In this document: one piece after another, positions 12,701-24,800 of the stretch
Position numbering within the stretch: the first letter of the stretch is position 1
Layout of the letters: every line of letters begins with the position of its first letter
From: Haemaphysalis longicornis
Lineage: Eukaryota; Arthropoda; Arachnida; Ixodida; Ixodidae
Assembly (NCBI GenBank): GCA_013339765.2
Contig: CM023450.1
Location: forward strand, 40,432,711 to 40,496,710
Length of the DNA: 64,000 nucleotides
Direction: 5' to 3'
Position numbers and translations under genes: made by a program
Notes under the pieces: generated by a model
Databases searched by the model: none
Seen by the model: only the letters and a program-made list of their open reading frames with translations
Told to the model about the DNA's origin: nothing

Positions 12701-15596
12701 CTCAGGACAAAGTATATGAAACCTGGAAGTGCAGGGGAAACGACCAAGGCAATAAAAAAATGAAGTGAAAGAAACAGAAACAACGACCTGGAAAAAGAGG
12801 ATGGATGCGAAGAAGTCCTTAGATATCTACAGGATCGGGAAGCAGGAGATCACAAATGAAAAATTATTCGATAATACCAAAGGCAGGGCATTGCTTTTTG
12901 AAACCCGAGCGGGTTGCTTGCGGACAAAAACGCTTATCCGCGAGCCGGTACAGGAAGAACTATGCGCAGGCTGCGGAAATGAGCCAGAAACCATGCGACA
13001 TATTGTAACGGAGTGCAAAGGTATCCGTCCAGTCCTCAGTGATGGAGCCATCAAGCTTCCGGAAGAAGTGAACTGGACAGCAGTAGAGGTTAGTAAAAGA
13101 AGGTTAGAATGTTGGTTGGAAAAGAGCAGAGAACAATCTGGGAAGACATGCGAACAAAGAAGTCAGACTAGCACAAAAATTTCGTAAAAGTATTTGCTTT
13201 TTACTTTGACATTATTAGATGCGACGCTCAGAGCATCTCTTGTCGTCGGCCCTGTCCTTCCTGCGTGCGTCCGTTGTTGTCCGTCCTTCCTGCGTGCGTC
13301 CGTTGTTGTCCGCAGCCTTTCCACTCTCCCCCTCTCCTCTTCGATAGCCAACACTCTCTCGCGAGAGGCATTGAATTGGATTCGATTGGCTTGGCTTGGC
13401 TTGGCTTGGCTTGAATTGGATTGAATTGGATTGGATTGGATTGGATTGGATTAAAGTGGATTGTGTTGGATTGGGTTGCGTCATAGCCGCGGCAGACGCA
13501 CTGGCGCCGGCGCGTGCCCAGGCGAGAGGGAACACACTCTCTCGAATCTGCGGGTGTGGGGCCCAGCGTGCTCTCACTCCGCCTGTGGGCGGCGCTGCGC
13601 GCGGTGCTGCGCATGTGCAGTACTCTCTCTCTTTCCGCGGTCTCCTCTCCTTCGGGCGCGCTGCGCATATAACCGGTGTGCCGCTCTCCGGCGGCCTTTC
13701 GGTCGACGGTTGCTCTCCGCTTGCGCTTGAACCCCCCTCAGCGTCGCATCACACCAGGGTTCCCGCGAGGGGAGGTGGGCGTAATTTTTTTTATTTATTT
13801 TGTTTGTATTTTTTGGCGAGGTGATTGTACAGTGGCGTTGCGACTAAGGCCGCTGTGCAACGCCACCGCGTTACAAAGGGGAAGCCACTAAGCATCATCA
13901 TCATCAGGGACCGGTTTTGCTCGGAAGCTTTGGGCGGGCTGACGACGACGGAAGGCCCTCTTTGGATACCAGCCATCATCGGGAGCGGCCGTAGGTACAT
14001 GTTGCTCCCTTTTTTTTGACCTTGCTTTGTCCGCCCTCGCGCCTGTTTCTCCCGTCCTGACCAAGGTGGTCTTGGCGGTGGTAGAGCGACGTGCCCGACG
14101 TTCCTTATTGCAGTGCAATAAACGTCGGTGTTGGCGATTGCCGTGTCTTGTGTGTTCCTTGCTGTTCGCTGCCGCTACGCCAAGTTGGCGGTCCGTGGAG
14201 CTAGCCTTGCGGCCGAGTTTCGAGGGTCGAGCTAGGTCGCTGTAAGAACCCGGGTCGCCACAATGTGTATGTATGCATGTATGTATGTATTCGTGTACAC
14301 GCATACCTCGACTGCAAACATCACAGCTCAATTTAAAAGAACTGGGCTTGGTCTTGACATATAATGCAGAGAACTGCCAACCGGTGGACAATTATAGTGA
14401 CGGAGTGGCAACCGAGAGAGGGGACTAGAAGTAGAAGACCGGTAACTCTATGGCTGGATGAGATAAGGAGGAGGAATAAACGTTTATTGATTCCTATAAA
14501 AAGAAAATTGAGCGCTGGATGATCTTCACTGTAGTAGCGTTGACCATCCATGGTGGGTAGCGTCCCTAGACCAGGATGCCATGGCCCTCAACTGCTTGCC
14601 TGGCCCCGATCACCAGACCGCGCTGGTCATCCAGGACCTCACTGGACCGCAGGGCCTCCCCCTGCACCGTCGATGGCGCAAGGACCTCTGGGAGTTCCTT
14701 CAAACCCTTGCACTTCCACCCCATGTGGTAGATAGTGTTGGGGGTGCCGCAGAATTGGCAGTCGTAGCTGTACAGACTGGGATGAATCATGTGCAACTGT
14801 GAGGCGGGCGGGAAAGAGTTAGTTTGGAGTCTTCTTAACTGCGTTGCTTCGTCTTTGGTGAGTTGTGAATGAGGAGGTGGATATTTCCGTCTGCTCAATC
14901 TGTAATGCTCCAATGTGTCCCAGGTGAATCGTGGGATAGGTGGGAACATCGGCGGGGGAGTGGCTTGAGCTTCTGTGATAGTGGTGAGGGTAGCGGTGGT
15001 TGGCCGGTGAGAATGAGATAAGGAATTTTTTTAGCGAAGCCAGCACTCTGTGGCTTACAGGTATGGTTCGAAGAACTAGCTCATAACTAATTTTAAATGC
15101 CCGCTTTAAGACATTAAGACAGTGTAACATTAATGATGCTTGTATTGCAAATTATGTCTACCCCAGAAACTACTTGTACTGCTGGCAGGAAACGTATCTT
15201 TCTATTCTTACCATGCACGGCTGGCTGCGGAGCCAAATAAACGCGGCAGCAGCCAGTCTTCCTTCCAATTGACATGTATACTGCCGTCGGTGAAACAAAT
15301 TACCCTAAAACTATGGAGACATCGATGTGTCCTCCCGCACTTCCGGCTGTTACTAACCGAGAAACGTCTTTGCGCTTACCACATACGAACCCACTGTCAT
15401 TTCGCTGCAGATGGCATCACATTCACCCCAGATTATGAGTCGCCTAATTGCCCTGCATGTGGTCCGAAGGACACTCGCCCATCTCATATGGACATGCCCT
15501 GAAGGCACCTTTCTCTTAATTCCTTCAATCGAACGCTGGGAGGAGGCCCTGGGCCATGCCATTCCACCCACTCAACCATACATAGACATTTAAAAT

Positions 15597-15646
<50 letters not shown>

Positions 15647-18600
15647 TCTTCTGTCTTCTCTTCTTCCTTCTATCTATCTTCTATCCTTCTCTCTTATCTA
15701 TATCTATCTATCTATCGATCTATCTATCTTCCCCCTCTTTCACACCATTTTTGCATTGTAGATTATGCCATGAGACATAAAATGGGGACACAGAAGTAAA
15801 GAAAGAAGGGAGACGACGGAAGTGAAAGACAGTAACGAAATACTTAACTCTTAGTGCGAGGTTCCAGAGGCTCATGCGCCAGCCGCGTCGATAACGACCG
15901 AAGCTACCACTGCGCGACGCTGAGTGCGCTGAAAGCCACGCTCTTGTCTTTTTGTGCTAACAGTTAGGACAACTGTGCATGGATAGTTTGAACACGGACC
16001 GTTTTCCTTTTGAATTCAGTGTACATAATGGGGCTGGATGGTTTTCCACGAGGAGTGCAGGTTCGTTCCAGCATGTGTGCTACATGAAGGCCGACAACAG
16101 ATCGTTGCCTTTGGCGATGGTGGACGTGGGACTGTGCAGCCACATCATACTTGGCTTCGCCGTTGTGGAAGACGACGGCAGCATCGACCTTGACCTGGTG
16201 GGGGGTGTGCGGGAGCTGGCTGCCTTCGCGTTGCTCCGGAGGCGAAAGCCCGAGCTCAAGCTCATGCTCTCCGTGGGTGGCGGCGGAGGAGACAAGAACT
16301 TCAAGAACATGGTCGCCAGCACCGACAGCAGGCAGAGGTGACTTGGAGAGCTATCGCTCCTCCCCGACCCTTTCATTATAGCAGCGACCTCCCTAGTTAT
16401 ATTATGTTCGTATGCATATAGTAATAGTAGATTGCGCGTTGCGATGGCACGTATCACAAAACCACAGCAACGGTTACACCTTTGTGCTATCCGCGGTTGC
16501 TTGAGGCGTGGTTCTCAACAATGAAGGCGGGCTGTAATGGCGGCCAAGTACTTCTCGTGGTACTTTTTTTGCGCGAAGAGACAGACAGACAGACAGACAG
16601 ACAGGCGAATCGGCGCAGCTCAAACGTAGTCAAATTCTCGGGGCAAGCAGGCTGTGATGAAACCGCGTTCGTGTGGCGGAATGCTGTAGCTCCTCTTTCT
16701 ACCTTTCTGGTGCCCAGGTTCATCGCATCGTCGATTTCAGCGCTTCGAGCAGCACGTCTGGACGGACTCGACCTAGACTGGGAGTTCCCCACGCTCCTGG
16801 ACGCCGTACCTTTCGGCCGTCTACTCAAGGTACTCATCGCTATTTCTTCATGCCGTAATCGACTGGGTTACCTTCAGCTAACAAATTGCCACCACGTCAA
16901 GTCAACCGTTCAGATACACTTATGTATGGCAGGCTGGTATCCCCAGCGGAGCGAGAGGCTTCAGTAGATCATGCACAACCTTCGGCCTCCATATTCCCTA
17001 TTTCCTACAAGTATGTTAAAGTCGTGAATAAGCTCCGGCAGAGCTTTATTATGCATTGTCATTAGAACGGTGTAGTCTGACGGAGTCACGCAGACCACAT
17101 CATCATAACCAACGCCTTGCTTCCTCCGACAGCTAGACAAGGGCAATGCGGTAGCTATTTTCGTCGCCGAAACTAAGTCGCAGTGATGTCCACAGAAAAT
17201 TCACTAAACTTTGTAGTCGCCATCTGAGTGACTTTCTCCAGAATTTATTCTCAGCCATCAACGGAGCCTTTATGGCACCTTGTATATACGTCACCAATGC
17301 AAGTGCCACATCTGGCCGTGAGTTGTAGGAGTAATTTCGCGAGGTTTGAACTTAAGCTCGCATGCACAGGCAGATTTTATCTGAAGATAGGCGTGCGGTG
17401 AATTACATGAAAAAATATTTGTTAGTCTCCACAAACCACCTTCAAATTTTTCTCACAGGAAAAAGTCATCGTGGTCTCTTGATATTGCGTTAGTATTAGG
17501 AGGTACATTCTGCAGTAACCTCTGACAGTACCTAATGGCCGTGAATGAAGCCGCTCGATAAAGCAGATAAACCACCAATGGTAACTTCATTCTGCCACAA
17601 AGATAACGTAGGAATGTAGGAGTGATTTGCACAATCTGACTGCATGCAGGGATGGGAGTTCATACATGTAACTTTTTAAATGCGCTTGCAATATTTACCC
17701 TTGTTTGCATTTCCCCACGAACTGCCCATGTGGATACAGTTTGTAACTGTTGTATTTTTCCCAGGTTGCCTTTAGCATTCTTCTAAAAAAACGCTTGCGC
17801 ACGGCCCTGCTTGTGACGCTGAGGACACCCTTACATTAAGTGCTAGCTACGTTCGATCGTGCCTTTCCCTTCATATTTTGGGGCTAAGATGCAGACAAGT
17901 GACCAGAATACACTCGAGCGCCCCAATTCATACCGCTTATTTATTGAGCATCATCTTTGCCCGCAGGCACACCTTTTTTAAACGGCAGTGAGGCTTGTCT
18001 AGCAGCCAAGAAGTTGCGACAGTGGTTTCATGTCTGCCAACCGATCGTCTGCAGATGGCCTCTGTGGAATTCAAGAGGGACGACCGTTGGCCTCTGATCC
18101 TGTCCGTCGCGGTGCCGGCGCAGAGTCCCCTCGTGATCGTAGGCTACGACATCAAGGCCATAGCTCAGTAAGTGGTCCGAAGGGGAAAAGCAGGGACTCA
18201 TTTGTCGCGTTTACTTCCTTGACTGAAGAAGCGACCCTCCGCCAGCCAGAGTTCATCGAGGGGGTTGACTCTTGCAAGCTCATCCCACCATTTACATCTT
18301 TCGCCACTATAATACATTATCAGTTCAGAGATCCTTCATCCGTGCACAATATTCACAGACCCCTTATTGCGGAACTTGTTTTATACAGTGGCGGAGCACT
18401 GGGGTGGTCAAGTCGGAGGACAGTTGCAGGCTGCTTTTACTGGGTTTGTAGGAATAATTGTGAGCGTGGTGTGTGCATGCATGCGCACACGTTGATTTGG
18501 CAAACATAATCCTGGGATAGTCTGTGAACGCTTATAAAAAATCTAAGCCAGCTTGCACAACGGCGCAAGCCTGATGTCATAACAAAGCTGTGTTTGTCTC

Positions 18601-18653
18601 ACTAAGCTAAACTTGACGAGCGCCGTATAAGCCACTGAGAACAATTTACCCTG

Positions 18654-18693
<40 letters not shown>

Positions 18694-18703
18694 TAATATA
18701 TAT

Positions 18704-18748
<45 letters not shown>

Positions 18749-18750
18749 TG

Positions 18751-18805
<55 letters not shown>

Positions 18806-21800
18806 GAAATTGTCAGCAGCAGATCAAATGAAACGCAAAGTAAGATATATAAGTGCGTTGTTTGTATAGTGCCCTCTTCACTCCTAAAATACTTCATCGT
18901 CCGCCGCCGCAGTCTTCGTCGAGTGCTCCCTCGCCGTTTAAGGGCTGTACAACTTCTTCTTCATAGAAGGAAGCCAGCGGCTTCCTTCTAAGAAAAGAAG
19001 CAGCTTAGAAGGACGAAGAAGCTCACGCAGCTAAGCAGGCCAAGTCGGTCGCATTTTAAGCACAGCTATCTGCTTGGCGGCGGTGCCAACTTGCGAAGTC
19101 TCGGCATGTTAGCATGTGTCGCCAGGGGCGGACGACAGGTGGCGCGCGCGTTTCTGTTCATTTAGAGTTATCACGATATACAGGAACTCTATGTTCATTG
19201 ACGCCGCAACCAATTCTCGCTTGTGATTATATGCTCTTTCTTCATTCAAATGATTGAGTTTGTAATTTAGTTTTGCGTAGCGGGTGCATTAGCCCTCCTT
19301 GCGCCCGATTCTTGGCCCACGTTCGTGCGTGCCATGTTACAAGGAACACCACGAGACGCACGCTCACGTACGCTCGGCATTTTATTGGTATTTTTGTGGT
19401 CATTCACGGTGCAACCAAGAGCTTAAACAGGGCGGTATTCTTGGTTGTATCCATTTCAAAAATGTCCATTTCGCGCCCATTTTTAGCCTTGACTTAGTTG
19501 CACTTGCTAGGCCTGTGGCCAATGGGAGTGCTGCGTCATGATCGGTCATCTGCTTCCAGCCAATCAGAGCTCGTTCGAAACGGACACATTGAAACGGACA
19601 TGAAATGAACAAAACTGAGAATTCCGCCCCAGCACTGCTGTCGAAATAACCAGCAGTTGAAGGGCAGGATAAATCCAGGGATTATACAAGCCCGGCTACT
19701 TTACTTGGAAAACGGTAAAACTGTATGCGCACCGTAGTACATGGAACGGAAAGAACCAGTACACGACTGTAAGCAGGTGGAACCTTGAATTATTGTTGAA
19801 GCTCCTTCATTCTTATCAAAGGTAGCCGATGCAACTAACCTTTTTTTTTAATTTTTGTCACGCATTTGTTCGCGCTCGTAAGCAATGCAATGATAAGGCA
19901 TGCAAGCCGAGACAATTCTGAACGCCACTGGGGCTACATGGGCACAATACCCGATGCATATATAGATTACCTTCCAAAGAGTCGGTGGTTGTGCTGTACA
20001 GAATGTAAACGTTACAAGCGAATCTAAGTTCTCTTTCATTCCATCCTGCCGTGCACAAACCCAGTGCCTTGCACTGTGAAGCTCTAGGAAAAAATTGTCC
20101 AGGTCTACTTTGGCCACTACCCACGAAAGTGCACGTTTCTCCGTGAGCTCGCTTATGTTGATATGCATGAATCATGCAGGTCCGTGGATTTCGTGAACCT
20201 GATGACGTACGACTTGAACGTCTACAAATGGTACACCCCATGGCTTCACCACAATAGTCCTCTATTTTCCAGAGCAACCGACCCTCCGTACTTCAATACG
20301 CTCAACGTGGTTAGTCTCCAACCTTTCTAACTCCTTGCTTTCACATGAATAATCTAAATCGCCGTTTTATTCGTATTTGGCGTTTTTTCTTGAAAAATAA
20401 AATTTTAAAATACGCGCCAACATTGAAAGCGCGGTCAGTTTGAATGCATGAAATTGTTTGAAATTTGCATCATCCTTTCCACGGCTGAGTATAGTCTTCC
20501 TTGTAAGCTGTCATAGACCTGTGGGGGGACAAAAATTGATAACGCTTTTCGCGTGGTCACACCCACTATCCACTAAATGTTGACGCCTATATCAGATAAG
20601 CGTGTGCGTAGTTGACTTGATGTCTGTAAGGTGTGAAAGGTGCAGCAGTTTCATCAAGAAGCACTCGAGCACTTTGGTCCCTGCATGGAGCATGCACCCG
20701 ATCCCACGACTGCGATGTCATTTCGCACGCAATGCTTATTTGTCAACCCTGTCTTCCCCGCAAGAAGGTAGGTCGGTGGTCCAAGGTGCGCAAGCGAAGC
20801 TCTTCCACATCCAGCCGGAGAGCGTGCTGGGGCGTCAGGGTGCAGCATTAGGCCTCCGTCTTGGCTACTGGGAGTGGCCGGCGACGCTTGACAGCTTGGC
20901 CCGCACCGCGACTAGAGCCGCTTTAAGGTGGAGGACGACGTCTGTAATCAGCGCATTTGGGCCCAGCATCCTCAGGGCGATGTCGTCAGTGTATCAGTTG
21001 TGTGACCTCGCGGCCCCCGTCGGAGGCAGCGTGTTAGGCTCGTCATCAAGATGTTGAAGAGGAAGGGGCTGACGATGGAGAACTGCAGAGTACCAGTGTC
21101 TACTATCGCGTGGTGCCGAGAGGGCGTCTTCACCGCCAGCACCTGCGCAGCCCCCCGGGAAGCCCTCGACGAAGCGTCGCAAGTTCCCCGCAATGCCGAC
21201 CTCCTCCGTGGCCTCGAAAATGGCGGCTCGCTGCAGGTCGACTAAGGCGCCCTAACACCAAACAGAACAAAAAAAGGTAGACGCTTGGTCGCCCGGGCAC
21301 TGCGACCACGTCACCAACAGAACCTTTCGCTACTCGGCGCCGCCGGAACCCGTCAGCTGCTCCGGAATACGTCCTCCCCCGCGGTGATAGCCTCATTCAT
21401 TCTCTTCACGGCCATGCGGTATACGAGTTTGTGGGCGCAGGACGTGGGCTTGATGTGATGGTAGGCCATGACCTACCCGTAGACCCAGCCAGGCTTGGGA
21501 AAAGGCAGCAGGATGGCCTGGAGCCAGGAGCTAGGTGGCAGCCTTACCGTCTACCAAATGCGGCTGCAGCTCTCACCATCAGATATGTTAACGCCGCCAT
21601 GCTGTTTTGTCCGTTATTAAAAGTGGGACCTGGTAGACACACCGGGCAAGCTTTGGAGTGTAGGTGTTTTGTCTCCTCCGTATGTACTATGGCCTCTGCC
21701 AGGCAGGTCGATAGCACCGGTCGGGAACGAGGACAATCTAGAACGGGCTAGCGGGAACGCATGCCACCACTTGGTTCGCACACGCGTTTACTTCGACTCT

Positions 21801-24800
21801 TGCGCTTTCTCATTGTCGTTGCTCGGAAAGTAGCCTGAACTGTTCTTGGAGAAGAACGCGCGCCTGCGTCTGTATGGTGGTGATTGTGTTTGTACTGGAT
21901 GGTTAGGGTAGCATGGTTCTTAAGCCACACGTCGACCAGAGTGCTGAAGCTGAAGTTTGAAATATATGGGCCAGCATCACCACATTCTGAGATGTCGCAG
22001 CTTCGCAGGAAAGGCTTCGTCGGGCTTTGCTTACGCTCATGGCTGCTCCGACCCCCAGCGCACTCGAATATTCCTGTCATTCTCTCTGGGTGGACAACTC
22101 TAATTGATTTGCGGGGCAGTAGTGCTTGTAGCGGAGCTATAGGACGACGTGGCATCAGGCATGCCGTTCAGTGTCAGGTAATCCGGAGAGTCCCGCGGAA
22201 GCCGCCAACAAAGGTCGCGTGTTCATGTTCTGCTCGAGTTTTACCTGCACTGCCACTTTGCCTGGCTCTGCCCCACTGGTGCGCGTTAAAGATCCGCGGA
22301 TGGCCTTAATTATTCTAGAGCCCTCCCACTACAATGCTGCTCTATATCCCACACCATAGAGCGTAAAACCCCAAGTTCATTTCGAACTTCCGAATTTAGC
22401 TTCGACGCACTTCACTCGTGTTTTAGCGCTGTTCTCAAAATCATACCTAGAGTATAGACATGATGCTGTGTTTTAGATCAGGGCTCTTTTGAGATAAAAT
22501 AGAAGGGCTACCAAGTGTTGGTTTTCTAATTAACTTTCTTGACCTGTCACCTACACCCCGCAGGAGTCGAGCGCGAAGTTATGGGTGACGCTCGGCATGC
22601 CCAAGTCCAAGATCATGGTGGGAATCCCGACCTACGGCCTGTCCTGGGTGCTCACCCATCCCGACCGGTGGCAGGTCGGCTCTCGCGCAGCCGGGCGCGC
22701 CCAATATGGCGGTGGCTTTGTGAGCTACCCTGAGGTACGTCGTAGCGGATTGCCTAATCAAGACGTTGTTCACGCCAACGTTACTAGAATAAGCTAGTAA
22801 CGTTGGTTCGCGCTCCCTGTGAGCTGTGTGCTGTGAAGAGAGCCATTGTAGGACGTTCCCGTTCCCAGAACTGAGGCGGATACAGAGTGACCTATCGTGA
22901 AAATGCGGGAGATACTTGGAATCATTGCCAGATGAGGGAGCACGGTAGCTTTGGTGTAGTGCCACTTTCGAGGGTGCTTTCCCTTCCCCCTCCCTCCCCA
23001 TACGCATCCACTACTACAGAAGAGTGTTGTGCATTGTTTCAAAGGTCCAGTCATCTAAGAAGCACTAAGCGAACTAAAGAAGCCCTAGTTACGTCTCTTC
23101 CAAAAAGCCGCCATTCTCATGTTGGCGGTTCGACACACTCTCAAGAGTGTAGGGCCACCGTTCTCGCGAGGCTTCTGTAAATTTTAGCTAAATGGCATGA
23201 CCTAGTAAACTCTCGACGCTGATTAGCTAACAGTCCGCGTGGGCCCTCTTTCAGTTGAGTAACGTTCGTGCAATTCATGAGAAGAGAAGCCAATATCACG
23301 GAAGGAGCGGCTAGCATACTTGCCTAGAAAAGTAGGACATACGCGTCGCGCTGTGAACGTAACTATCGGCATACGTTTGACGTCCGCCAAACGCAGTTGT
23401 GTTGCAGGGACACACCAAGAGTGTCGCTCCAGTTATGCGCGATGGCGGCGTTGGCACGCGTTTGTTGTCGGCTGTACCCGGCATTGCACAGGCCGAAAGG
23501 AGTGGATCTCTGCTTCCTTCCCGAGTCCAGAGAGCTCACGCTGGCTGTCGTTAGCGCTCCTTATAATATGGCCAGGTGAAAGCTGCTCGCGTTCGTTGCA
23601 GTGTGCTGTGTTCGTTGCAATAGAAACTGTGTGCTTAGAGATGTGATGGTGTCAGAGCCAAAAATATCCCGTACCCTTTCAGAGGCATTTGACGAAACAG
23701 GGAAAAAATTATCTGACAGACCACCAAAGACATCTGGGTGCAAAGGAAAACTAAACAAGCGAAAATGAAGAAAGTAGGTATAGTTATCTTTGTATGTAAA
23801 ATTAACAAAAATACCCGAGGGAAATTATGTACAGGAACCACTCACTATAAGTTAATTTAAGCAACCTAATGTAAGAAATGAACTTAAGAATGACCGTTTA
23901 ACTAAACGGCCATTCTTGAAAATAAGTGACAATGTAGAAAAAGAGGCAGAGAGAGAAAACTCATTATTGTCTTTACTAGCCCCCCCCCCCCCTCCTGCTA
24001 TCCTTCAAAGAAAGAGAAACATCTTTACTGGAGAAGGCGAAACCTGAATTTATAATGGCCGTGAACCATAAACTATGTTCGCTTGCTTCTGCTTTGTTTC
24101 CTTCGTATCGCTTTATTTTGCCTTTTCCTGTTACATGCCCATTCTTGACTGTGTTTGCACTTCCATTGAAAATTTTAATACACATTGTTATTCCCCCTTC
24201 CCCTATATAATGCCCTGCAGGTCCTTTAGGGGATCTGAATAAATAAACAAATAGTCCTGTTGGGGAAATGGGTTAGGTGAGGGGTAGTGGGCTCTTGAAT
24301 GGAGAAGGCCTTGATCTTGTCTTAGGTCTTCTGGGAGAAGGCGAAGCACCTATAGGAATCGCGTTGGAACTTGGGAAAGAGGCCCATCATTCTAAACTAC
24401 TCCTGCAAGGCCCCTTGAGAGACTGAACAGTGCAATAAGGTGAAGGCGTGGTTCGAGTGTTCACCGAGTCGGTACCGTGGGATCGTTGGTGGGGGAGGTA
24501 AATTCTGATAACGGGTGCATTTTGGCGGTACCGAATTAGGTAACGTATAACAGCTTTGTTGGGAAGCGGCGTTTGGTGACAGGAGCGCACCATTTTCGTA
24601 TAGTGTTTTCTGTGGGTAACTCTCATTAGGCGTCTCCCGCACAGAGCAAGCGATAAGGTTCAGGAGGCAGGAAGAAAGTGTAGGGCACTATAAACATTCC
24701 CGTGGCTAAACCAAGCCCTAATGACAGCTAATTTGACAAGTATAGAAAACGCAGGCACTGAAAGGGAGCCTCTGGGTACCGGTTGAGGAGGAACGAGAAC

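Larger units (their letters stand above)
9715..16060 (+). other. Intron 1 of the GH18 gene (6.3 kb)
   Basis: Between exon 1 and exon 2. From left to right it holds plain sequence, a tRNA-like SINE head, a perfect 20-bp hairpin, a TATG microsatellite, a LINE with reverse transcriptase, a possible LTR, two LINE 3' ends in opposite orientation, and TC and TATC microsatellites. Confidence 0.65.

Noticed and set aside
13376..13476. Interstitial telomere array
   Set aside because: The unit is TTGGC/TTGGA, not the arthropod TTAGG; a plain pentanucleotide repeat is simpler.
16080..16457. 125-codon minus-strand frame
   Set aside because: Antisense of GH18 exon 2.
18646..18991. Val-Cys and Thr-His repeat frames
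   Set aside because: Products of the GT microsatellite.
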